From contig JBFLXA010000014.1 in assembly GCA_040757575.1 (NCBI GenBank), forward strand, positions 1 through 64,000: a stretch of 64,000 bases of DNA, given 5' to 3'. The position numbers were made by a program, and so were the translations under genes. The notes under the pieces were generated by a model. It saw only the letters and a list, made by a program, of their open reading frames with translations. It was not told where the DNA came from and ran no database searches. This DNA is from PFJX01 sp040757575 (GTDB lineage: Bacteria; Pseudomonadota; Gammaproteobacteria; Burkholderiales; Thiobacillaceae). Shown here piece after piece: positions 9,487-16,819 of the stretch (position 1 is its first letter; each line of letters starts with the position of its first letter).

Positions 9487-10233
9487 ATGTCCGTGACCAT
9501 GCGTCAAATGCTGGAAGCTGGTGTGCATTTCGGCCACCAGACCCGCTACTGGAATCCCAAGATGGCCCCCTTCATCTTCGGCCATCGCAACAAGATCCAC
9601 ATCATCAACCTGGAAAAGTCCCTGCCGATGTTCAGCGAGGCCGCCAAGTTCGCGCGCCAGCTGGCTTCCAACCGGGGTTCCATCCTGTTCGTGGGCACCA
9701 AGCGCCAGGCCCGTGAAATCATGGGCGAAGAAGCTGCCCGTTGCGGCATGCCCTTCATCTCCCATCGCTGGCTGGGCGGCATGTTGACCAACTTCAAGAC
9801 TGTCAAGCAGTCCGTGAAGCGCATGAAGGACATGGAAGCCCAACTGGCGGATTCCACCCTGTCCAAAAAAGAAACCCTGCGTCTCCAGCGGGAGTACGAC
9901 AAGCTTGTGACCAGCCTGGGCGGCATCAAGGACATGGAGCGTCTGCCCGACGCCCTGTTCGTGGTGGACGTGGGCTACCAGAAGATCGCCATCACCGAAG
10001 CCAACAAGCTGGGCATTCCCGTGATCGGCGTGGTGGACTCCAACAACACCCCCGAAGGCGTGGACTACGTGATCCCCGGCAACGATGACTCCGCCCGGGC
10101 CATCCGCCTGTATGCCCGTGGCCTGGCCGATGCCATCCTGGAAGGCAAGGCCAACATGGTGGAAGAACTGGTGGCCGCTGTAAGCGAAGACGAATACGTC
10201 GAGGTGGAAGCCGGCGAATCCTCTGCGGGCTGA
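9487..10233 (+). CDS. rpsB: 30S ribosomal protein S2
   Basis: Structural protein of the small ribosomal subunit, needed for S1 binding. The N-terminus (SVTMRQMLEAGVHFGHQTRYWNPKM) and later motifs IHIINLEKS, FVGTKRQAREI and HRWLGGMLTNFKTVKQS are diagnostic for S2. The 248 aa length fits bacterial S2. The start is set by AAGGAG 7 nt upstream. It is first in the rpsB-tsf-pyrH-frr order seen across proteobacteria, behind its own promoter and leader hairpin. Confidence 0.99.
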   Translation: MSVTMRQMLEAGVHFGHQTRYWNPKMAPFIFGHRNKIHIINLEKSLPMFSEAAKFARQLASNRGSILFVGTKRQAREIMGEEAARCGMPFISHRWLGGMLTNFKTVKQSVKRMKDMEAQLADSTLSKKETLRLQREYDKLVTSLGGIKDMERLPDALFVVDVGYQKIAITEANKLGIPVIGVVDSNNTPEGVDYVIPGNDDSARAIRLYARGLADAILEGKANMVEELVAAVSEDEYVEVEAGESSAG

Positions 10234-10271
10234 CCCCCGGCGGGCCCTGCCCCCCGATGACAGAAATTTGA

Positions 10272-10295
10272 CGCCCCGCACCCCGGGGCGTTTTT
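10272..10295 (+). terminator. Intrinsic terminator/attenuator between rpsB and tsf
   Basis: A CGCCCCG / CGGGGCG stem (10272-10278, 10284-10290) with a 5-nt loop is followed by TTTTT. An attenuator at this place is known in E. coli, where it lets rpsB be made in excess over tsf. Confidence 0.75.
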
Positions 10296-10317
10296 ACAGA
10301 CTTTAGGAGAATGAAAA

Positions 10318-11190
10318 ATGGCTGAAATCACCGCTTCCATGGTGAAAGACCTGCGCGAGCGTACCGACGCGCCCATGATGGACTGCAAGAAGGCCCTGAC
10401 CGAAGCCGGCGGCGACATGCAGAAGGCCGAGGAAATCCTGCGGGTCCGCTTTGGCAACAAGGCTGCCAAGAGCGCCGGCCGGGTGGCTGCAGAAGGGGTT
10501 GTGGCCATCAACATCGCCGCCGACGGCAAGTCTGCCGCCATGGTGGAAGTGAACTGCGAAACTGACTTCGTGGCCAAGAACGACGACTTCCTGGCCCTGA
10601 CCCGCGCCCTGGCCGAGATGGTGCTGATTCAGAACCCCGCCGACGTGGCCGCCCTGTCCGCCATGCCCTACAACGGCAAGAGCGTGGAAGAGGCCCGCAC
10701 CGAGCTGGTGGGCAAGATCGGCGAGAACATGTCCATCCGCCGCTTCGTGCGCATGAATGCCACCGGTAAGTTCTCCAGCTACATCCACGGCAGCAAGATC
10801 GGTGTGCTGGTGGACGTGACTGGTGACGAAGCCCTGGCAAAGGACATCGCCATGCACATCGCCGCTTCCAAGCCCAAGTCCCTGGACGCTTCCGGGGTGT
10901 CCCAGGACCTGATCGACACCGAGCGCCGTGTGGCCATCGAGAAGGCCAAGGAAGCCGGCAAGCCGGAAGCCATGCTGGAAAAGATTGCCGAAGGCACCGT
11001 GCAGAAGTTCCTCAAGGAAGTCACCTTGCTGTCCCAGCCCTTCGTCAAGGACGACAAGCAGACCGTGGAACAGGTGCTGAAGGGCAAGAATGCCCAGTGC
11101 CACGGCTTCACCATGTTCATCGTCGGCGAAGGCATCGAGAAGAAGGTCACCGACTTCGCTGCCGAAGTGGCTGCGGCTGCCAAGGTCTAA
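10318..11190 (+). CDS. tsf: Translation elongation factor Ts
   Basis: Guanine-nucleotide exchange factor that regenerates EF-Tu-GTP in the cytoplasm. The N-terminal UBA-like domain with MVKDLRERTDAPMMDCKKAL and the following EILR...KAAKSAGRVAAEG are hallmark EF-Ts sequences. The core includes VEVNCETDFVAKND and the C-terminal half VLLSQPFVKD-like segment (TLLSQPFVKDDKQTVEQVL). At 290 aa it is full length. AGGAG precedes the ATG. It lies after the attenuator and 7 nt before pyrH. Confidence 0.99.
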   Translation: MAEITASMVKDLRERTDAPMMDCKKALTEAGGDMQKAEEILRVRFGNKAAKSAGRVAAEGVVAINIAADGKSAAMVEVNCETDFVAKNDDFLALTRALAEMVLIQNPADVAALSAMPYNGKSVEEARTELVGKIGENMSIRRFVRMNATGKFSSYIHGSKIGVLVDVTGDEALAKDIAMHIAASKPKSLDASGVSQDLIDTERRVAIEKAKEAGKPEAMLEKIAEGTVQKFLKEVTLLSQPFVKDDKQTVEQVLKGKNAQCHGFTMFIVGEGIEKKVTDFAAEVAAAAKV

Positions 11191-11197
11191 GCCCGAC

Positions 11198-11920
11198 ATG
11201 GCCACCCCGTCCCCTGCAGTCACCCGGGTATTGCTGAAACTCTCCGGCGAGGCCCTCATGGGCCCCGACGCCTTCGGTTACCACGCCGACACCCTGGCCG
11301 GCATCGTCGCCCAGATCAAGGATGTGGTGGCCCTGGGTACGGAAGTGGGCATCGTGGTGGGGGGCGGGAACCTGTTCCGAGGCGCCACCGGCGCCCTGGG
11401 GGGCATGGACCGGGCCACGGCCGATTCCATGGGCATGCTGGCCACGGTGATGAACGCCCTGGCCCTCAAGGACGCCCTCCAGGCGGCCGGTGTGGAAGCC
11501 CGGGTGCAGACTGCCGTGACCATCGCCCACGTGGGCGAGGCCTTCGAGCGGGACAGCGCCGTGCGCCACCTGGAAAAAGGCCGGGTGGTGATCTTCGGCG
11601 GCGGCACCGGCAATCCCTTCTTCACCACGGATACCGCCGCTGCCCTGCGGGGCGCGGAGATCGGCGCGGACCTGATGCTCAAGGCCACCAAGGTGGACGG
11701 CGTCTACACCGCCGACCCGAAGAAGGACCCGACAGCCACCCGCTATGACAGCCTGACCTTCGACGAGGCCATCGCGAAGAACCTGGGGGTGCTGGACACC
11801 GCTGCCTTTGCCCTGTGCCGGGAGCAGAAACTGCCTCTGGCCGTGTTCAGCATCTTCAAGGCCGGTGCCATGAAGCGGGTAATCCAGGGCGAATCCGAAG
11901 GCACCCGGGTCCTGCCCTGA
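11198..11920 (+). CDS. pyrH: Uridylate kinase
   Basis: Hexameric UMP kinase of the amino-acid-kinase fold, phosphorylating UMP to UDP for pyrimidine nucleotide synthesis. The start at 11198 (MATPSPAVTRVLLKLSGEAL) puts the conserved LLKLSGEAL near the N-terminus and leaves a 7-nt gap after tsf. Earlier in-frame starts lie inside tsf. Family motifs are VVGGGNLFRG, VIFGGGTGNPFFTTDTAAAL, KATKVDGVYTADP and VFSIFKAG. At 240 aa it is normal. No strong Shine-Dalgarno is seen, so translation may be coupled to tsf. Confidence 0.98.
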   Translation: MATPSPAVTRVLLKLSGEALMGPDAFGYHADTLAGIVAQIKDVVALGTEVGIVVGGGNLFRGATGALGGMDRATADSMGMLATVMNALALKDALQAAGVEARVQTAVTIAHVGEAFERDSAVRHLEKGRVVIFGGGTGNPFFTTDTAAALRGAEIGADLMLKATKVDGVYTADPKKDPTATRYDSLTFDEAIAKNLGVLDTAAFALCREQKLPLAVFSIFKAGAMKRVIQGESEGTRVLP

Positions 11921-12015
11921 AATGACGCAAGTCCCTGACTCGCTACGCACGTTTCCCCCCCGGGGGAAGGCCGGTTCCAGTGGAACGGCCGGGCGGAACT
12001 GACAAGGAGAGAGAC

Positions 12016-12573
12016 ATGATTGCCGACATCAAGAAATCTGCCGAAGACAAGATGAAGAAGTCCCTGGAGGCCCTCAAGGTGGACTTTGGCAAGGTGCGCA
12101 CCGGCCGGGCCCACGCTGGCATCCTGGATCATGTGAAGGTGGACTACTACGGTTCGGACATGCCCATCAACCAGGTGGCCAACATCTCCGTCCTGGACGC
12201 CCACACCCTGGGTGTGCAGCCCTGGGAAAAGCCCATGGTGGCCAAGGTGGAAAAGGCCATCCGGGATTCGGATCTGGGTCTCAACCCTGCATCCATGGGC
12301 GACATCATCCGCGTGCCCATGCCCCCCCTCACCGAAGAGCGCCGCAAGGAACTGGTGAAGCTGGTGCGGGGCGAAGCGGAAAACGGCAAGGTGGCCGTTC
12401 GCAACATCCGCCGGGATGCCCTCACCCACGTGAAGGAACTGGTGAAGAACAAGGAAGCCTCCGAGGACGACGAGCGTCGGGCCCAGGACGACATCCAGAA
12501 GCTGACGGACAAATATATCGCCGAGATCGACAAGGCCACGGCGGACAAGGAAAAGGATCTGATGGCGGTTTGA
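12016..12573 (+). CDS. frr: Ribosome recycling factor
   Basis: Splits post-termination ribosomes together with EF-G. The chosen ATG at 12016 follows AAGGAGA (12004-12010) and gives MIADIKKSAEDKMKKSLEAL, the standard RRF N-terminus, and 185 aa, the usual length. An upstream in-frame start at 11980 would add 12 residues not seen in the family. Conserved motifs are KVRTGRAH, PINQVANISV, RVPMPPLTEERRKEL and the C-terminal DDIQKLTDKYI. It sits in the pyrH-frr-uppS order. Confidence 0.98.
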   Translation: MIADIKKSAEDKMKKSLEALKVDFGKVRTGRAHAGILDHVKVDYYGSDMPINQVANISVLDAHTLGVQPWEKPMVAKVEKAIRDSDLGLNPASMGDIIRVPMPPLTEERRKELVKLVRGEAENGKVAVRNIRRDALTHVKELVKNKEASEDDERRAQDDIQKLTDKYIAEIDKATADKEKDLMAV

Positions 12574-12618
12574 TTCAAGTGGGCAGCCTTCAGTCATCAG
12601 TTTGCAGTCCACTGATCC

Positions 12619-12639
12619 CTGCCGACTGCCGACTGCCGA
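12619..12639. repeat. Heptanucleotide tandem repeat (CTGCCGA)x3
   Basis: Three perfect copies of CTGCCGA lie in the frr-uppS gap, preceded by looser CAGTC/CTGAT variants. They are similar in style to heptamer runs at 21994-22028 and 24628-24695. Confidence 0.8.
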
Positions 12640-12648
12640 CTTGAGACC

Positions 12649-13401
12649 ATGATCAAACGCTTCCTCAGTTCCACCACCACGGTCCCCGAAGCCATCGAGG
12701 TGCCCCGTCACGTTGCCATCATCATGGATGGCAACGGCCGCTGGGCGAAAAAGCGCCTCATGCCCCGGGTGGCCGGGCATGCCCAGGGGGTGGAACGGGT
12801 GCGGGACATGGTGCAGGCCTGCATTGAACGGGGGGTGGAATACCTGACCCTGTTCGCCTTCAGCTCGGAAAACTGGCGCCGCCCCGCCGACGAGGTCAAC
12901 CGCCTCATGGAATTGTTCGTCATGGCCCTGGAGCGGGAAGTGGGCAAGATGCACAAGAACGGCGTGCGACTCAAAGTGGTGGGTGATCTGGGACGATTCG
13001 ATGCCCGCCTGCGGGAACTCATCGCTAAGGGGGAGGCCACCACCGAAGCCAACCATCGCCTCACCCTCACCGTCTGCGCCAACTACGGCGGCCGCTGGGA
13101 CATCCTGAATGCAGTCAATACCTGGCGCCAGGCCCATCCGGACAGCACGGAACTGACCGAGGACGCCCTAGCCGGTTACCTTTCCATGCCCTTCGCGCCG
13201 GAGCCGGACCTGTTCATCCGCACCGGGGGCGAGAAACGCATCAGCAATTTCCTGCTCTGGCAACTGGCCTACACCGAGTTGTATTTCACCGACACCCTGT
13301 GGCCGGATTTCGATGCCCAGGCCCTGGACGCGGCCATCGCTTCTTACAGCCAGCGGGAACGCCGCTTCGGCCGTACCAGCGAGCAATTGCAGTCCAATTG
13401 A
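12649..13401 (+). CDS. uppS: Undecaprenyl diphosphate synthase (cis-prenyltransferase)
   Basis: Condenses isopentenyl-PP with farnesyl-PP to make C55-PP, the lipid carrier for peptidoglycan and O-antigen. The N-terminal HVAIIMDGNGRWAKKR contains the catalytic Asp and the diphosphate-binding region. TLFAFSSENWRRP, CANYGGRWDI, LFIRTGGEKRISNFLLWQ and ELYFTDTLWPDF are the other UppS motifs. At 250 aa it is full length. It starts after a heptamer-repeat spacer and is followed by cdsA, as in other proteobacteria. Confidence 0.98.
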   Translation: MIKRFLSSTTTVPEAIEVPRHVAIIMDGNGRWAKKRLMPRVAGHAQGVERVRDMVQACIERGVEYLTLFAFSSENWRRPADEVNRLMELFVMALEREVGKMHKNGVRLKVVGDLGRFDARLRELIAKGEATTEANHRLTLTVCANYGGRWDILNAVNTWRQAHPDSTELTEDALAGYLSMPFAPEPDLFIRTGGEKRISNFLLWQLAYTELYFTDTLWPDFDAQALDAAIASYSQRERRFGRTSEQLQSN

Positions 13402-13469
13402 TGGCCCGGCAGGTTACAGCCGCCCGGTCGCGGCACTTAGATCAAGCAGCGGTTTCCCGCTAAACCCCC

Positions 13470-14252
13470 TTGCTTACCCGAATCCTCACCGCCTTGCCCC
13501 TGATCGCCGGCTTCGTGGCGGCCCTGCTTTGGGCGCCAGCGGAACTCTGGCTCGGGCTCATGGCCCTGATCGTCTTTCTGGGGGCAAGGGAATGGGCCGC
13601 CCTGGCCCGTCTGTCCGGTATGGCAGCCCTGGCCTACGCTCTGGGCCTCACCTTGGCGGGCCTGGCCCTGCACCTCATGAACATTCATGCCCCGTGGGCC
13701 TATCTGCTGTCACTGGCCTTCTGGCTGCTGGCCCCTGGGCTGCTGTGGCGGGGGGTACCCCTGGCCGGTCCCGGGCCCCTGCTGCCACTGGGGCTGGTGG
13801 TCCTGATCCCCACCTTCCTGGCCTTTGTGGAACTGCGGCAGTCCGCTCCAGGCTTGCTCCTGGCCCTGGTGGCTCTCGTGGCCATTGCCGATAGCGGCGC
13901 CTATTTCTCCGGTCGCCGCTTCGGCAAACACAAGCTGGCCCCCGCCATCAGCCCGGGCAAGACCTGGGAAGGCGTGGCAGGCGCGGCCCTGGCGGTGATG
14001 TTCTACGTGCTGCTGCTGGTGTGGCAGTTCCCCACCTACCTGCCCGTGGGTTTGCCGCTGCTCCTGCCTATGGCCCTGTTCCTGCTGGCGGTTTCCATCG
14101 TCGGCGACCTGCTGGAAAGCTGGATCAAGCGCCAGGCCGGCGTGAAGGACAGCGGTACCCTGCTGCCCGGCCACGGCGGCGTGCTGGACCGCATCGACAG
14201 CCTCACCGCCGCTCTGCCTGCGGCGGCCCTCTTCTATGCGTGGATGTCATGA
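13470..14252 (+). CDS. cdsA: Phosphatidate cytidylyltransferase
   Basis: Integral membrane enzyme making CDP-diacylglycerol from phosphatidic acid and CTP, the entry to phospholipid synthesis. It is almost entirely hydrophobic with about seven or eight membrane segments. The C-terminal CDP-alcohol signature is intact: SPGKTWEGVAGA, then SIVGDLLESWIKRQAGVKDS and LLPGHGGVLDRIDSL. The start is a TTG at 13470, since a stop codon lies three codons upstream in frame and no ATG or GTG is available near the conserved N-terminus. The stop overlaps the dxr start (ATGA at 14249). Confidence 0.97.
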   Translation: MLTRILTALPLIAGFVAALLWAPAELWLGLMALIVFLGAREWAALARLSGMAALAYALGLTLAGLALHLMNIHAPWAYLLSLAFWLLAPGLLWRGVPLAGPGPLLPLGLVVLIPTFLAFVELRQSAPGLLLALVALVAIADSGAYFSGRRFGKHKLAPAISPGKTWEGVAGAALAVMFYVLLLVWQFPTYLPVGLPLLLPMALFLLAVSIVGDLLESWIKRQAGVKDSGTLLPGHGGVLDRIDSLTAALPAAALFYAWMS

Positions 14253-15415
14253 AGAACCTGACCGTACTCGGTGCCACGGGCACCATTGGCGTCAACACCC
14301 TGGACGTGGTGGCGCGCCATCCTGACAAGTTCCGGGTCATCGCCCTCACCGGCCAGAACCAGCTGGACAAACTGGCGGAACAATGCCGCCGCTTCCGCCC
14401 GAAATACGCCGTGGTGCTGGATGCCGACAAGGCCCTGGCCCTGCGGGAACTGCTGGCGGACGTGGACACGGAGATCCTCGCCGGCGTGGAGGCCCTGGAA
14501 CACGTGGCTGCCTTACCCGAGGTGGATAGCGTCATGGCCGCCATCGTCGGCGCGGCAGGCCTGCGCCCTGCCCTGGCCGCCGCCCGGGCGGGCAAGCAGG
14601 TGCTGCTGGCCAACAAGGAAACCCTGGTCATGGCCGGCCAGTTCTTCATGGACGCGGTGCGGGCCCATGGCGCCACCCTGCTGCCCATCGATTCGGAGCA
14701 CAACGCGGTGTTCCAGTCCATGCCCGACAGCTATGACGGCGATCTGCTGGCCCATGGGGTGCGCCGTATCCTGCTCACGGCTTCCGGCGGCCCTTTCCGC
14801 ACCCGGGCGGTGGATACCCTCAAGGACGTCACCCCGGAACAGGCCGTGGCCCACCCCAACTGGGTCATGGGGCGCAAAATTTCCGTGGATTCCGCCACCA
14901 TGATGAACAAGGGCCTGGAGGTCATCGAGGCCAGCTGGCTGTTCAACGCCCGGCCGGAGCAGATCGAAGTGGTGATCCATCCCCAGAGCATCGTCCACAG
15001 CATGGTGGAATACCTTGACGGCTCCGTCCTGGCCCAGCTTTCCAACCCGGACATGCGCACCCCCATCGCCCATGCCCTGGCCTACCCGCAACGGGTGGAG
15101 GCGGGAGTCAGCTGGCTGGATCTGGCGAAGATCGGCAGCCTCACTTTCGAGGCCCCGGACACGGCCCGTTTCCCCTGTCTGAAGCTGGCCTACCAGGCCC
15201 TGGCGGCAGGCGGTGCGGCCCCCGCCATCCTCAACGCAGCCAATGAAGAAGCCGTGGCGGCCTTCCTGGACAAGCGCCTGCCCTATCTGGGCATCGCCGC
15301 CACCCTGGCCGGGGTGTTGGACAGGCTGGCCGACCAGACGGCCGGCAGCCTGGAAGACCTGATGGCCGCAGACCAGGCCGCCCGGGATGTGGCCCGCGAA
15401 CTCATTGCGGCCTGA
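14249..15415 (+). CDS. dxr: 1-deoxy-D-xylulose 5-phosphate reductoisomerase
   Basis: Second step of the MEP isoprenoid pathway: DXP to 2-C-methyl-D-erythritol 4-phosphate with NADPH. The start at 14249 overlaps the cdsA stop as ATGA and gives MKNLTVLGATGTIGVNTLDVV, whose GATGTIG is the NADPH-binding loop. The metal and substrate region LLPIDSEHNAVFQ, the flexible-loop segment HPNWVMGRKISVDSATMMNKGLE, and IVHSMVEYLDGSVLAQL are clear. At 388 aa it is full length. It feeds UppS in this same cluster. Confidence 0.98.
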   Translation: MKNLTVLGATGTIGVNTLDVVARHPDKFRVIALTGQNQLDKLAEQCRRFRPKYAVVLDADKALALRELLADVDTEILAGVEALEHVAALPEVDSVMAAIVGAAGLRPALAAARAGKQVLLANKETLVMAGQFFMDAVRAHGATLLPIDSEHNAVFQSMPDSYDGDLLAHGVRRILLTASGGPFRTRAVDTLKDVTPEQAVAHPNWVMGRKISVDSATMMNKGLEVIEASWLFNARPEQIEVVIHPQSIVHSMVEYLDGSVLAQLSNPDMRTPIAHALAYPQRVEAGVSWLDLAKIGSLTFEAPDTARFPCLKLAYQALAAGGAAPAILNAANEEAVAAFLDKRLPYLGIAATLAGVLDRLADQTAGSLEDLMAADQAARDVARELIAA

Positions 15416-15469
15416 GACGTCCATTCCAGGCCTCATTAAATCGGACCCCGCCCTGGGGGCTGCCCTGAC

Positions 15470-16819
15470 ATGACCACCCTGCTCGCCTTCCTGATCACCA
15501 TCGCCGTGCTGGTGGTATTCCATGAACTCGGCCACTACTGGGTGGCCCGGCTGGCGGGGGTCCGCATCCTGCGGTTTTCCGTCGGTTTCGGCCAGGTGCT
15601 GGCCCGGCGCACGGACGCCCGGGGCACGGAATGGGCCCTGTCGGCCATTCCCCTGGGGGGCTACGTGAAGATGCTGGACGAGCGGGAGGGGGATGTACCC
15701 GCCGACCTGCTGCCCCAATCCTTCAACCGGCAATCCCTGGGGGCCCGGGCCGCCATCGTCGCCGCCGGCCCGGTGGCCAACTTCCTGCTCGCCATTGCCC
15801 TGTTCTGGGCCTTGTTCATGGTGGGTGTGCCGGCATCCAAACCCATCCTCGGCTCGCCACCGCCGGACACCCAGGCCGCCGCTGCCGGCATTACCCCGGG
15901 CATGACCGTGACTGCCGTGGCGGGAGAAACCCCGCAAAGCTGGCAGGACCTCCATTGGCTTGTCCTCAAGGCCCTCTTGCGTGACCAGGCCGTCACCCTG
16001 GAAACACGGGATGAGAAGGGCTATATCGCCACCCACCAGCTGCTGGGCGACGCCACGGACGAGTCCATGGAAAAAAGTCCCCTCTCCAGCCTGGGACTGG
16101 TCCAGGCCCTGCCTCCCCTGCCCCCTGTCCTGGGCAGCGTCATGCCCGACAGTCCCGCCGCCAACGCCGGCTTGCAGACGGGAGACCGTATCCTGTCCGT
16201 TGATGGGCTGGCGGTGGAAACCTGGCAGGCCCTGGTGGAATACGTCCGCAAATCCCCTGGCCAACCCATACAACTGTTGCTGGAGCGCAACAGCGTGCAA
16301 ACGAGCGTGGATCTGACACCGGAGGCCATCGAAGAAGGCAAGCGCACCATCGGCCGCATTGGCGCAGCCCCCCAGGTGGATGAGGCCTTGCTGGCCCCCT
16401 ACCGCACCCTGGTGCGGGAAGGGCCCATCGATGCCCTGGGCCATGCCCTGCAACGGACCTGGGAGCTTTCCGCCTTCAGCCTGGAGATGCTGGGACGCAT
16501 GGTTATGGGTCAGGCTTCCCTGAAAAATCTGTCCGGTCCCATCACCATCGCCGATTACGCCGGCCAGTCTGCCCAGAGCGGCCTGACCAGCTTTGTGGCC
16601 TTCCTGGCCCTGGTGAGCATCAGCCTCGGGGTGCTCAACCTCCTGCCCGTGCCGTTACTGGACGGCGGGCACTTGCTGTATTATTTCGCGGAATTTGTGA
16701 CCGGCCGCCCCGTGTCGGAAAAAACCCAGGAAATTGGCCAGAAGATCGGACTGCTGCTGCTGGGCACGCTGATGTTTTTTGCCATGTACAACGACCTAGA
16801 ACGACTATTCGCCAGATGA
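15470..16819 (+). CDS. rseP: RIP metalloprotease RseP (site-2 protease family)
   Basis: Intramembrane zinc protease of the inner membrane that cleaves anti-sigma factors such as RseA after a first cut, switching on the envelope stress response. The zinc motif HELGH is in the first membrane helix (VVFHELGHYWVARLAGV). Two PDZ-like regions lie at about residues 110-190 and 205-285 (SVMPDSPAANAGLQTGDRIL). The C-terminal LLPVPLLDGGHLLYY provides the third zinc ligand. At 449 aa it matches E. coli RseP. It overlaps bamA by 4 nt. Confidence 0.97.
   Translation: MTTLLAFLITIAVLVVFHELGHYWVARLAGVRILRFSVGFGQVLARRTDARGTEWALSAIPLGGYVKMLDEREGDVPADLLPQSFNRQSLGARAAIVAAGPVANFLLAIALFWALFMVGVPASKPILGSPPPDTQAAAAGITPGMTVTAVAGETPQSWQDLHWLVLKALLRDQAVTLETRDEKGYIATHQLLGDATDESMEKSPLSSLGLVQALPPLPPVLGSVMPDSPAANAGLQTGDRILSVDGLAVETWQALVEYVRKSPGQPIQLLLERNSVQTSVDLTPEAIEEGKRTIGRIGAAPQVDEALLAPYRTLVREGPIDALGHALQRTWELSAFSLEMLGRMVMGQASLKNLSGPITIADYAGQSAQSGLTSFVAFLALVSISLGVLNLLPVPLLDGGHLLYYFAEFVTGRPVSEKTQEIGQKIGLLLLGTLMFFAMYNDLERLFAR

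Noticed and set aside
14513..16453. 646-codon minus-strand frame opposite dxr and rseP
   Set aside because: Crosses two well-defined genes and has no recognisable motif.
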